Assembly: GCA_903894755.1 (NCBI GenBank)
Contig: CAITRH010000720.1
Location: 1 to 38,276 of the forward strand
Direction of reading: 5' to 3'
Length of the DNA: 38,276 nucleotides
Origin: an uncultured delta proteobacterium
GTDB taxonomy: Bacteria; Myxococcota_A; Polyangia; Polyangiales; Polyangiaceae
The translations under genes were made by a program, and so were the position numbers. Under the pieces are notes generated by a model. It searched no databases. It was not told the DNA's origin and worked only from the letters and a program-made list of their open reading frames with translations. Positions 27,201-34,741 of this stretch are shown piece by piece; the first letter of the stretch is position 1, and every line of letters begins with the position of its first letter.

Positions 27201-29820
27201 CACCCTAGATGGAAGGCGCGTTCAGCTCCTTTCCACCTACACCACCTATGCCGATGTGGGACACACGGGACAGCTTCTCTGCCAGCGAATTGCCGAGCTT
27301 TCCGACGACGTTGACATTGTGGTCGACCTGTTTGTTTGGCGGGTCGAGGCTCCAGTGTCAGCCGACGAGCTCCAGTCCGCCCTTGCAAAGACCTTTGGAA
27401 ACGTGGGGTTTCCCCGTCCGCTTCGCCGGATTTGCACCATGGTTTCCGGTCCTGGTGGCGGGCATACACAGCACTTCACGTTCCGTCCTACCCCGGATGG
27501 CGGGTATGCAGAGGAGCGTGCTTATCGCGGCCTCCATCCGATGATGGGCAAGCGGCTGCAGCTTTGGCAGCTTGGAAACTTCAATATCGAGCGCCTTCCC
27601 TCCGCCGAGGATGTCTACCTATTTCGAGCGGTGGCAAAGAGCAATCCTAAGGACGAGCGCCTTGTGGCCTTCGGAGAGGTCCGCGACTTGACCGCAGTGA
27701 GGGACAAGACCGGCAAGCTCGTGCAACTTCCCCACTTCGAGCGTCTGTTCCAAGAGGCCATTGCGAGCATGCGCATGTTTCAGTCGCACAGGCCACCGGG
27801 CAAGCGGTTGTATTGGAACCGCATCGACTTGTACGTCTGGCCAAGCTTGTCGCTGCGACGTGACGAGATCCACGAGGTAGCGCGCAAGCTTGCCCCTGCA
27901 ACCGAGGGGCTAGGTCTCGACAAGGCGGTTCTGCGGGTGCGTGTCGTGGACCCAGCCAACGGCCTCGAGCCCAAAGACACCGAGATCCAGATTGCAAAGC
28001 GCAGTGGTCTCGGACTCAGTTTGACCTACCACACGCCGTCAGGGGAGCTCATCGAGCCGCTGTCCGAATACGACCAAAAGGTCGTGCGTATGCGCCAGCG
28101 GGGACTGACCTATCCGTACGAAATCGTGCGGATGCTCACCCCGTCCCGAAGCGGAACGGACGCTGAGTACCCACCGGGTGAGTTTGTCGAATACGATCTG
28201 GCAAGTCCGAAGGACATTGCGCTGGTCCCAGTGCAACGACCGTACGGAAACAATACCGCCAACATCGTGGTCGGCGTGCTCCGCAATTACACGGAAAAGG
28301 TGCCCGAGGGCATCGCACGCGTCGTGCTCGCAGGCGATCCTAGCAAGAGCCTTGGGTCATTGGCCGAACCCGAGTGCCGTCGTATTCTGGGTGCCCTCGC
28401 TCTCGCTGCAACCATGCAGATTCCGATCGAGTGGTTCGCACTGTCGTCGGGAGCCCGCATCTCCATGCAGAGCGGAACCGAGAACATGGACTGGATTGCA
28501 GATGTCCTCCGTGGCCTCATCGAGTTCACCCAGAAGGGCGGGGAGATCAACATTGTGGTGATGGGCATCAACGTTGGCGGACAGCCTTATTGGAACGCTG
28601 AGGCGACCATGTTGATGCACACCCGCGGCATTCTGATCATGATGCCAGGTGGTGCTATGGTGCTCACTGGCAAACGCGCTCTCGACTACTCGGGGGGCGT
28701 GTCGGCCGAAGACGACGTTGGTATCGGTGGCTACGAGCGCATCATGGGGGTCAACGGTCAGGCGCAGTACCTTGCTCGTGACGCTGCCGATGCTTGCCAT
28801 ATCCTACTGCGCCACTACGAGCATACCTACGTGGTACCCGGTGAGCGGTTTCCCAGGCGCGCGCCAACGCAGGACCGGCCGGAACGAGACGTGGGGGAAC
28901 ATCCGCACGGCGAGGGATTTGCCAAAGTTGGGGACATCTTCAGCGACGTGACGAACCCAGGTCGCAAGAAGCCTTTCAATATCCGCAAGGTGATGGGGGC
29001 TACCATCGATCAGGACCATGAGCCCCTAGAACGCTGGGTCGACATGCGGGACGCCGAAAACGCAGTGGTTTGGGATGCACACTTAGGAGGATATCCCGTC
29101 ATGGTCCTGGGCATCGAGTCCCAGCCCGTGGAGCGCAAGGGGGTTGCGCCCGCCGATGGTCCAGAGCATTGGACCGGGGGAACGTTGTTCCCGAAGGCTT
29201 CGAAGAAGGTAGCAAGGGCTATCAATACGGCTAGCGGGAACCGTCCCATTGTCATTCTTGCAAACCTATCTGGGTTCGATGGATCTCCGGAGTCGCTGCG
29301 GGAGTGCCAGCTCGAGTTCGGTGCAGAAATAGGGCGAGCCGTGGTGAACTTCCGCGGGCCTATTGTGTTTTGCGTGATCTCACGGTTCCATGGTGGGGCC
29401 TACGTGGTGTTTTCAAGGACCCTCAACGACAACATCGAGGTTGCGGCACTGGAGGGGACCTTCGCATCGGTGATCGGAGGGGCTCCTGCGGCGGGGGTTG
29501 TGTTTGCCGGTGAGGTCGAGGCTAGGGCGCGTGGGGATGCTCGAATCAAGGGCCTCGAGGCGGAGATTGCCCAGGCACCGGACCTGGAAAAACGTCGCAT
29601 TCGCGCTAAGCTCGAGACCACATTGAAGGTGGTGCGGGCCGAGAAGGTTGGCGAACTGGCTGACGAGTTCGACAAAGAGCACAGTGTCCATAGGGCACTG
29701 CGCGTTGGATCGCTCCATCGAATCATTCCTCCCTCCACACTACGTCCCTACTTGATCGATGCGGTCGAACGAGGGATGGCGCGCGAGCTCGAACGGGTTC
29801 GTACAGCAGCGCAGACATGA
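24235..29820 (+). CDS. Single-chain acyl-CoA (probably acetyl-CoA) carboxylase, BC-BCCP-central-CT
   Basis: One 1861-residue chain carries all parts of a biotin-dependent carboxylase. The biotin carboxylase domain is at about 1-450 (ANRGQAALR, KAANGGGGRG, GTVEFL, EVNPR, GHAIEVRLRAEDP). The biotin carrier is at about 590-665, with K629 in EAMKM. A long central linker (about 670-1240) precedes the carboxyltransferase domain (about 1300-1840; ALSSGARI, MGINVGGQPYW, GGAMVLTGKRALDYSGG). This order is that of eukaryotic cytosolic ACC, whereas most bacteria use separate subunits. The expected reaction is ATP-dependent carboxylation of acetyl-CoA to malonyl-CoA; propionyl-CoA cannot be excluded. In the bicarbonate site, residues matching E. 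coli BC H236, K238 and Q294 are Gln252, Arg254 and Leu312, although Arg310 is kept. GAGGAAGGA at 24217-24225 is the ribosome-binding site. The stop overlaps the next gene by four bases. Confidence 0.9.
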   Translation: MRRDFRRVAIANRGQAALRLIQGVREFNSERGTAIRTLALYTDLDREARFVREADEAVYLGPSSFVDERDGRRKSGYFDFDRMGRVLAKAEVDAAWVGWGYVVPHVEFAELCATMGILFIGPSPSVVRLFDDKIAVRKLAEERGIAVLPWSGGAVERLHDAQKQAEAIGYPLVIKAANGGGGRGLRVVQNASELATAFERTRVDARTIFGNPSVLMERHLACACQVDVQVAGDSSGTVWALGVRDASVQRRQRRTVDESPSPLLSVEEDRLLRQVAVSLLSGQGYEGVGTVEFLMDRKTRAFTLLEVNPRLLIEHGVIEATTGFDIVKLQLLLARGGCLEGDAPLASGHAIEVRLRAEDPHQAFAPSPGAVEAFRAPTGPGIRVDVAVGEGELVHTDFDTLVAKVIASGRSRGEALARLEGALRDTTLVLAGGASNKSFLLSLVQRAELRSGEAHVDWVDGLEAADQVVPDAHADIALAAAAIELHDEQLAAEERDFFVAASRGRPRVRSELGRSVEVHNHGHTYRLLVAQRGADRYRIEAEGRILDTSVLRHGRFERRLQTPHHGYRAVVVHQGSSHLVEVDGIAHRFFFGVGASVLAPSPAVVQSIAVKEGDSVERGQRLMVLEAMKMAIEIVAPFAGRIREVSVVSNVPVPSGATLVIIDGKTHHPDEHSAARITFESWASSGDAAPGETARERWRRTVTELRSLMLGFEVSMADARRLVGEVAKLQKELPADDDEVRRSEDELLGLFVDICSLFRRRPGAEDPEEEEDFSAEEFLLTYLRTCDPRAAGLPGSFLEELRRAVAHYGVSGFERTAKLEDALFWIYKSHQQIEDQVPAIVQILEHRLAQVDRLLPHVTEDFSALLDRLARATGSRYPLVHDLAREVGYRYFDRPMFERARAKIYEEAHGRLDKLARDPDAADRREHMQWLLECPQPLVDLLADRFESARLAKRQLMLEVLSARHYRIRDIRHFLPMTLGHRAVVAAEYTLDGRRVQLLSTYTTYADVGHTGQLLCQRIAELSDDVDIVVDLFVWRVEAPVSADELQSALAKTFGNVGFPRPLRRICTMVSGPGGGHTQHFTFRPTPDGGYAEERAYRGLHPMMGKRLQLWQLGNFNIERLPSAEDVYLFRAVAKSNPKDERLVAFGEVRDLTAVRDKTGKLVQLPHFERLFQEAIASMRMFQSHRPPGKRLYWNRIDLYVWPSLSLRRDEIHEVARKLAPATEGLGLDKAVLRVRVVDPANGLEPKDTEIQIAKRSGLGLSLTYHTPSGELIEPLSEYDQKVVRMRQRGLTYPYEIVRMLTPSRSGTDAEYPPGEFVEYDLASPKDIALVPVQRPYGNNTANIVVGVLRNYTEKVPEGIARVVLAGDPSKSLGSLAEPECRRILGALALAATMQIPIEWFALSSGARISMQSGTENMDWIADVLRGLIEFTQKGGEINIVVMGINVGGQPYWNAEATMLMHTRGILIMMPGGAMVLTGKRALDYSGGVSAEDDVGIGGYERIMGVNGQAQYLARDAADACHILLRHYEHTYVVPGERFPRRAPTQDRPERDVGEHPHGEGFAKVGDIFSDVTNPGRKKPFNIRKVMGATIDQDHEPLERWVDMRDAENAVVWDAHLGGYPVMVLGIESQPVERKGVAPADGPEHWTGGTLFPKASKKVARAINTASGNRPIVILANLSGFDGSPESLRECQLEFGAEIGRAVVNFRGPIVFCVISRFHGGAYVVFSRTLNDNIEVAALEGTFASVIGGAPAAGVVFAGEVEARARGDARIKGLEAEIAQAPDLEKRRIRAKLETTLKVVRAEKVGELADEFDKEHSVHRALRVGSLHRIIPPSTLRPYLIDAVERGMARELERVRTAAQT

Positions 29821-30479
29821 CGGTGCTCGTCGCCTTGCAGGAACTGGGGGATGTTCCTGCGGGCGACGACTGGTTGACGCCGCGTGAGAAGCAGGATCTT
29901 GCGCGGCTTCGCCTGCCGAAACGCCGTGCCGATTGGAGGCTTGGGCGCTGGACAGGGAAACGAGCGCTGGAGTCCTTTGGTGGCAAGGCTTCTTGGGAGG
30001 TGCGCGCTGCGGCGGATGGTGCGCCGGAGGTGTTTGTGGAGGGCAAGCCAGCGCCGCTGGTGATGTCGCTGTCGCACACGTCGGGTTGTGCGGTGTGCGC
30101 AGTGGCGTCAGCGGGGGTTCGGCTCGGAGTCGACTTGGAGGTTCTCGAGCCGCGCTCGCAGGAGTTTATCGCGGACTTCTTTAGTGGTGAGGAGCAGGAC
30201 TGCTTGGGGGAGACATGGGATGCGACAACGTTGGTGAACTTGTTTTGGAGTGCGAAGGAGAGTGCATTGAAGGCCCTGCGCACCGGGCTTCGGGAGGACA
30301 CACGTGGGGTTCGGGTTGTTCAATGGGAGGACAAGCGGCTGGCCGTGTACGTGATGGAGCGAGGGGAGACGCTGCGCGGTGTGTGGCGGACTTTCCAGGG
30401 GCTCGTGCTGACTTTGTTGGTCGCGCCTTCGGAGGGAGTCGACGTGCGCTGGGTGGGGTGCTCGCGGTCGTTGCGGTAG
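29817..30479 (+). CDS. Sfp-type 4'-phosphopantetheinyl transferase
   Basis: This 220-residue enzyme would transfer phosphopantetheine from coenzyme A to carrier domains. It has the Sfp-family signatures MSLSHTSG, GVDLEVLE (metal-binding Asp/Glu) and WSAKESALKAL (Trp/Lys/Glu). Its size is normal for the family. Its ATG overlaps the carboxylase stop (ATGA, 29817-29820), so it is almost certainly translated with the carboxylase and belongs to the megasynthase pathway. The natural targets are the six carrier domains of the upstream megasynthase, which carry Thr at the attachment position. That makes its substrate specificity the key question. A small GC hairpin lies between its stop and the following kinase. 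Confidence 0.9.
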   Translation: MTVLVALQELGDVPAGDDWLTPREKQDLARLRLPKRRADWRLGRWTGKRALESFGGKASWEVRAAADGAPEVFVEGKPAPLVMSLSHTSGCAVCAVASAGVRLGVDLEVLEPRSQEFIADFFSGEEQDCLGETWDATTLVNLFWSAKESALKALRTGLREDTRGVRVVQWEDKRLAVYVMERGETLRGVWRTFQGLVLTLLVAPSEGVDVRWVGCSRSLR

Positions 30480-30507
30480 TTGGCGAAGCGGGGGTACGTT
30501 CCCGCCG

Positions 30508-31986
30508 ATGCTGACCCGTGGCTCGCGCATCTCCGTGTACGAGATCTGGGGACGCCTTGGCGAAGGCGGCATGAGCGAGGTTTGGCTTGCCAAGCACACG
30601 GTCCTTTCCGTGCCCGTCGTCATCAAGACCTTGCGTCGCGCGGTCGCCGAGGCTGTGGGAGTCTCGGGGGCACAACGGATGTTCAACGAGGCGCGGCTGA
30701 TGGCTCGCGTCACCGATCCTCGGGTAGTTCGGGCTCTCGACGCGGGAGTGATGGAGGATGTCCCTTACCTCGTGCAGGAGTACGTCGACGGCATCGACCT
30801 CGCGGAGCTCAATCGCGAACGTCGTCGCGCGCTCGGTGTGGGGCTCCCTCTTTGGCTGGTCTGTCAGGTCATGATGGAGACCTGTCAGGGCCTTCATGCG
30901 GCGCATCAGGCGGGGGTGATCCATCGCGACGTAAAGCCCTCGAACCTCTTCGTGGCGCCCGAAACGGGGGTGCGTCTTGGCGACTTCGGCATTGCGGTAG
31001 CGCGCGCCGATGGGCCTTGCGACGAGGTAAGTGGGACGTTGAAGTTCATGGCGCCCGAGCAGCTTCGTGGCGGACCGGTGGACCGCACGACCGATGTCTA
31101 CGGAGCGGGGGCGACGGCGTACGATCTTCGTTATGGGCGCGCGCCGTTTGTCGAGACGCAGCACATTTTCGATCCCGATCGGGATCCTGTTTTTCCGCCC
31201 CCAAAGAACCCTGGAGAAGCCTATTTCCAGCATCTTCTACGGGGCATGATGGCGACCGATCGACGGCTTCGTCCTCAGGATCTGGCGGAGCCTGGCAAGC
31301 ACTTTGCGACACTTGCGCAAGCGCTTCGTCCCGTGTCTCGAGACCAGCTTGCGGTGATCGGCAAGGCGTCGTTTCGACTACGCGACGTCGCGGTTATCTT
31401 TTGCGTGGGCGACCTGGCGCTTCAGGACGTGGACCTGATCGTGATGTCGGCGAACTACGAGATGCGGATGCGCAGTGGGTGTGGCGAGTCGCTTCGTGTG
31501 GCGGGGGGCGATGGCATCGAAGAAGAGGCGATGCGAGGAGGAGAGCGTGCGCTTGGCACCTGTGTGGTGACGGGAGGGGGCAAGCTCAAGGCGCGTCGTG
31601 TGGTGCATGCGGTGAGTGCATGGAGCGAGACGTCGTGTGTCGGGCGGTCGATGTTTCGGGCGTTGCTGCTTGCGGACCAACTGGGGGCGCGTTCGGTGGC
31701 GGTACCGGCGCTCGGGACCGGAGCGGCGCGTGTGAGCATGGAGACGTGTGCGAACGCGATGATGACGGCGTTGAGGCTTCATGTGTCGCTGGGGGGGACG
31801 AGGCTACGGAGTTTGGTGGTGGTGCTTTCGAGCGAGGAGGCGCTGAAGACGTATGCGGACGTAGCCGAGGAGGCGCTTCGCGAGCGGGACGAGGCGCCGA
31901 GGGTGTCCGACTTGGGACTTCCCGCCGACGAATTCGAGTTTAGCGAAGACGGCTCGACGCAGCTCGACACGGCGGCGCCCAGCTAG
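30508..31986 (+). CDS. Ser/Thr protein kinase fused to a macro domain
   Basis: Residues about 8-275 form a Hanks-type kinase: glycine loop LGEGGMSEVW, catalytic K40 (VVIK), HRDVKPSN at 139, DFG at 159 and the MAPEQL segment. All key residues are present, so it should be active. Residues about 285-480 resemble a macro domain: DVDLIVMSAN with N316, a Gly-rich stretch ESLRVAGGDGIEEEA, GTCVVTGGGKLKARRVVHAV, and SVAVPALGTGAARVSM, which matches the macro phosphate loop (usually a STG or GTG segment before a helix). Macro domains bind ADP-ribose and related nucleotides and some remove ADP-ribose. No membrane segment is visible. It follows the phosphopantetheinyl transferase by 28 bases, so it might share that transcript, though a functional link is unproven. 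Confidence 0.83.
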   Translation: MLTRGSRISVYEIWGRLGEGGMSEVWLAKHTVLSVPVVIKTLRRAVAEAVGVSGAQRMFNEARLMARVTDPRVVRALDAGVMEDVPYLVQEYVDGIDLAELNRERRRALGVGLPLWLVCQVMMETCQGLHAAHQAGVIHRDVKPSNLFVAPETGVRLGDFGIAVARADGPCDEVSGTLKFMAPEQLRGGPVDRTTDVYGAGATAYDLRYGRAPFVETQHIFDPDRDPVFPPPKNPGEAYFQHLLRGMMATDRRLRPQDLAEPGKHFATLAQALRPVSRDQLAVIGKASFRLRDVAVIFCVGDLALQDVDLIVMSANYEMRMRSGCGESLRVAGGDGIEEEAMRGGERALGTCVVTGGGKLKARRVVHAVSAWSETSCVGRSMFRALLLADQLGARSVAVPALGTGAARVSMETCANAMMTALRLHVSLGGTRLRSLVVVLSSEEALKTYADVAEEALRERDEAPRVSDLGLPADEFEFSEDGSTQLDTAAPS

Positions 31987-32036
31987 AAACAAGCGCCTCT
32001 GGACGGGTTGTGGGCATAAGTGTAGTTAGCCTATCG

Positions 32037-32071
32037 AGGCGGGGACTCGGAGCCGTCCGCCGCCTAAGGAG
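32037..32071 (+). promoter_or_regulatory. 5'-leader hairpin abutting the citrate synthase ribosome-binding site
   Basis: AGGCGG-GGAC (32037-32046) can pair with GTCC and CCGCCT (32055-32058 and 32060-32065), giving a ten-pair stem with one bulged G and an eight-base loop. The stem ends directly against the AAGGAG ribosome-binding site (32066-32071), six bases before the ATG at 32078. A fold this close could limit or tune ribosome access. No known riboswitch class is recognised. Confidence 0.5.
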
Positions 32072-32077
32072 CCTGCC

Positions 32078-33361
32078 ATGCCGACAGACACGTTGACGGT
32101 TACGGACAACCGAACGGGCAAGACGTACGAAATCAAAATTAGCGATGGAACCATTAGCGCCACCGACCTGAGGCAAATCCGAAGTTCTCCGGAGGACTTC
32201 GGGCTCATGTCCTACGACCCAGCTTTCCTCAACACGGCTTCGTGCCGAAGTGCCATCACCTTCATCGATGGAGACAAGGGGATCCTTCGGTACCGAGGAT
32301 TTCCAATCGAAGAGCTGGCCGAGCACTCGAGTTTCCTCGAGATTGCCTATCTCCTGTGCGAGGGGGAGCTTCCTACGCGTTCGCAACTCGAGGTGTGGGA
32401 GCGCGACATCTCGGGGCATACCTACGTACACACGAGCATCTCCAAATTTCTGGACGGGTTTCGCTACAACGCGCACCCCATGGGGATGCTTCTCGGCGCG
32501 GTCAGCGCGCTGTCGACGTTCTATCCCGATGCGGCCCACGTGCTCGATCGCAAGCAGCGTTATGTCCAGCGCATTCGGCTCCTAGCCAAGATGCCCACCA
32601 TCGCGGCGTTCGCGTTCCGCCACTCGCGAGGGCTCCCGTACGAGTACCCGCGCAACGACCTCGGCTACGTGGCGAACTTCGCCAACATGACCTTCAACAT
32701 TGGAGGTCGCTTCGAACCCAATCGCGTGCTCATTCGGGCTCTCGAGGTCCTTCTCATTCTTCACGCCGACCACGAGCAAAACTGCTCCACAGCCGCCATG
32801 CGCGCTGTCGGCTCCTCCCAGGTCGACCCGTTCTCCGCCATCTCCGCCGCCATTGCCGCCCTTTATGGCCCACTCCACGGCGGCGCCAACGAGGCCGTGC
32901 TTCACATGCTCGAAGAGATCGGTGACATCAAAAATGTCCCCTCCTTCGTCGAAAAGCTGAAGAAGGGGCATGGAAAGCTCATGGGATTTGGCCATCGCGT
33001 CTACAAATCCTACGACCCGCGCGCTCGCCTCATCAAGCGCGTGGCCGACGAAGTCTTCGAACAGACCGGGCTCAATCCCAAGCTCGACATCGCTCTCGAA
33101 CTCGAACGCATCGCGCTCCAAGACGAGTACTTCATCTCGCGCAAACTCTATCCCAACGTCGACTTCTACACCGGACTGATCTACCAGGCCATGGGATATC
33201 CCACGGAGTTTTTCACCGTGCTGTTTGCTCTCGGGCGAACTCCTGGATGGCTTGCGCAGTGGGAAGAGATGCTGCTCGACCCCGAAACGAAGATCTCTCG
33301 TCCTCGTCAGGTCTACATCGGCCACCCAACCCGTCCCTTCGTTCCGATTCACCGCCGCTAG
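32078..33361 (+). CDS. gltA: Citrate synthase
   Basis: Citrate synthase condenses acetyl-CoA and oxaloacetate to citrate at the entry of the TCA cycle. The 427-residue length and the N-terminal beta-rich extension (KTYEIKISDG) are typical of Gram-negative type II, often hexameric and NADH-regulated enzymes. The catalytic residues are visible: His in GPLHGGANEAV, His in GFGHRVYK and Asp in VDFYTG. The substrate-binding Arg-containing segments are also present. It has a good ribosome-binding site (AAGGAG at 32066) and a strong leader hairpin. It is flanked by two Ser/Thr kinase genes on the same strand, but with separate 91- and 101-base gaps, so it may have its own promoter. Confidence 0.96.
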   Translation: MPTDTLTVTDNRTGKTYEIKISDGTISATDLRQIRSSPEDFGLMSYDPAFLNTASCRSAITFIDGDKGILRYRGFPIEELAEHSSFLEIAYLLCEGELPTRSQLEVWERDISGHTYVHTSISKFLDGFRYNAHPMGMLLGAVSALSTFYPDAAHVLDRKQRYVQRIRLLAKMPTIAAFAFRHSRGLPYEYPRNDLGYVANFANMTFNIGGRFEPNRVLIRALEVLLILHADHEQNCSTAAMRAVGSSQVDPFSAISAAIAALYGPLHGGANEAVLHMLEEIGDIKNVPSFVEKLKKGHGKLMGFGHRVYKSYDPRARLIKRVADEVFEQTGLNPKLDIALELERIALQDEYFISRKLYPNVDFYTGLIYQAMGYPTEFFTVLFALGRTPGWLAQWEEMLLDPETKISRPRQVYIGHPTRPFVPIHRR

Positions 33362-33462
33362 AGCCTCGCCGCAAAGCTGCTGCGCGACGCAAATCGTCGG
33401 TCGGGGTCGCTCAAAATACAGGAGTATTCCTCGCCTGCTTCCGTTAGGCTCGGGCGCCGTGG

Positions 33463-34725
33463 ATGGAAGCTGAACGCAACGCGATCGACCCGCTGATCGG
33501 AAGGACCCTCGGGGGCAAGTTCCGTCTCGACGCTCTCGTGGGTCGAGGCGCGATGGGGGCGGTGTACCGAGCAAGTCAGATCGCTCTCAAAAAAACCGTG
33601 GCGATCAAAGTGATGCACGGGGACCGTCCCGCCGGCAGCACCTTTGCCGCTCGCTTCAAACGCGAGGCCAAAGCCGCCGCTCGCATGGACCATCCCAACT
33701 CGATCCGCATCATCGACGTGGGCGACGACGACGGGCTCCTTTACATTGCGATGGAGTTTCTCGAAGGGCGAAACCTCCTCGAGGTGCTTCGCGCCGAGTT
33801 TCCGCTCACCAAGGACCGCATCATTCACGTCCTCTCGCAGACCTTGGCGGCTCTTGCCGTCGGCCACGAGCTCGGCGTGGTCCATCGCGACATGAAACCC
33901 GAAAACATCATGTTGGTGGCGACCAAGGACGACGAGGGGAACGCCACGGAAATCGTCAAGGTGTGCGACTTTGGCGTGGCCAAGCTTCTCGAACCGGCCG
34001 ATCCCGTGGATCCGGCGCTACGAGGGACCCAGACGCATACGGGGAACTTGACGGCGCACGGGATGCTGATCGGGACTCCCGAGTACATGTCGCCCGAGCA
34101 GGCGCGAGGGGAACCGGCCGATCCGAGGAGCGATTTGTATTCGTTGGGAGTGATCCTGTTTCAGCTCTTGACCGGCAGGCTCCCCTTCGTCGCGACCAGC
34201 AAGATCAGGCTGGTCATCAAGCATGTCGAGGAGCCTCCGCCGCTTCCTACCGAGTTTGACTCGAAGATCGACCTTCGGCTCGAGGCGATCTGCATGAAGG
34301 CGTTGGCGAAGCGTCCGAGCGACCGGTTCGCGTCGGCGCGCGAAATGAGAGCGGCGCTTCGCGAGGTCCTCGACGATCGCCCCGAGAGTCTGCGGTTGCT
34401 CGCTGCGGCACGTCTCGAGTCCGCACGTCCGCAGCCCGCGGCGGCTCCACGCGAATCGAACAGTGGTGCCGCCGCGATGTCGCCTAGCGTGGGACAAACG
34501 GCGGTGGCCGAGCCGCTGCAGGTCACAGAGCCCGTGCCCACGCACAATCCGGTGGAGATGACGCAAGCCTTACGAGAGGTCCGTGAGCGCCTTAGTGGCC
34601 GTCCTCTGATCGCCGAGGGACCGGGGCTCGCGCGGGTCGTGCCCCTGTGGGGGGTAGTTGTCTTGGTGTTGGGGGTGGCTGTACTGACCGCCCTGATTGT
34701 GCTGTTCATGCTTCGAAAACCATGA
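33463..34725 (+). CDS. Membrane-anchored Ser/Thr protein kinase
   Basis: This 420-residue Hanks-type kinase has a canonical domain (about 15-280): VGRGAMGAVYRA, K49 (VAIK), HRDMKPEN at 141, DFG at 169, GTPEYMSPEQARG and the SDLYSLGVILFQLLTG segment. A Pro/Ala-rich, probably disordered linker (about 315-385) leads to one transmembrane helix at the extreme C-terminus (about 388-415), followed by only RKP. The kinase is thus tethered to the inner face of the membrane with no external sensor domain. It would have to receive its signal from the linker, partner proteins or membrane state. The gene is 16 bases before a multi-pass membrane protein, so they probably form an operon, and the membrane protein's tail could be a partner. 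Confidence 0.92.
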   Translation: MEAERNAIDPLIGRTLGGKFRLDALVGRGAMGAVYRASQIALKKTVAIKVMHGDRPAGSTFAARFKREAKAAARMDHPNSIRIIDVGDDDGLLYIAMEFLEGRNLLEVLRAEFPLTKDRIIHVLSQTLAALAVGHELGVVHRDMKPENIMLVATKDDEGNATEIVKVCDFGVAKLLEPADPVDPALRGTQTHTGNLTAHGMLIGTPEYMSPEQARGEPADPRSDLYSLGVILFQLLTGRLPFVATSKIRLVIKHVEEPPPLPTEFDSKIDLRLEAICMKALAKRPSDRFASAREMRAALREVLDDRPESLRLLAAARLESARPQPAAAPRESNSGAAAMSPSVGQTAVAEPLQVTEPVPTHNPVEMTQALREVRERLSGRPLIAEGPGLARVVPLWGVVVLVLGVAVLTALIVLFMLRKP

Positions 34726-34741
34726 AACCGAGGAGGTCACG

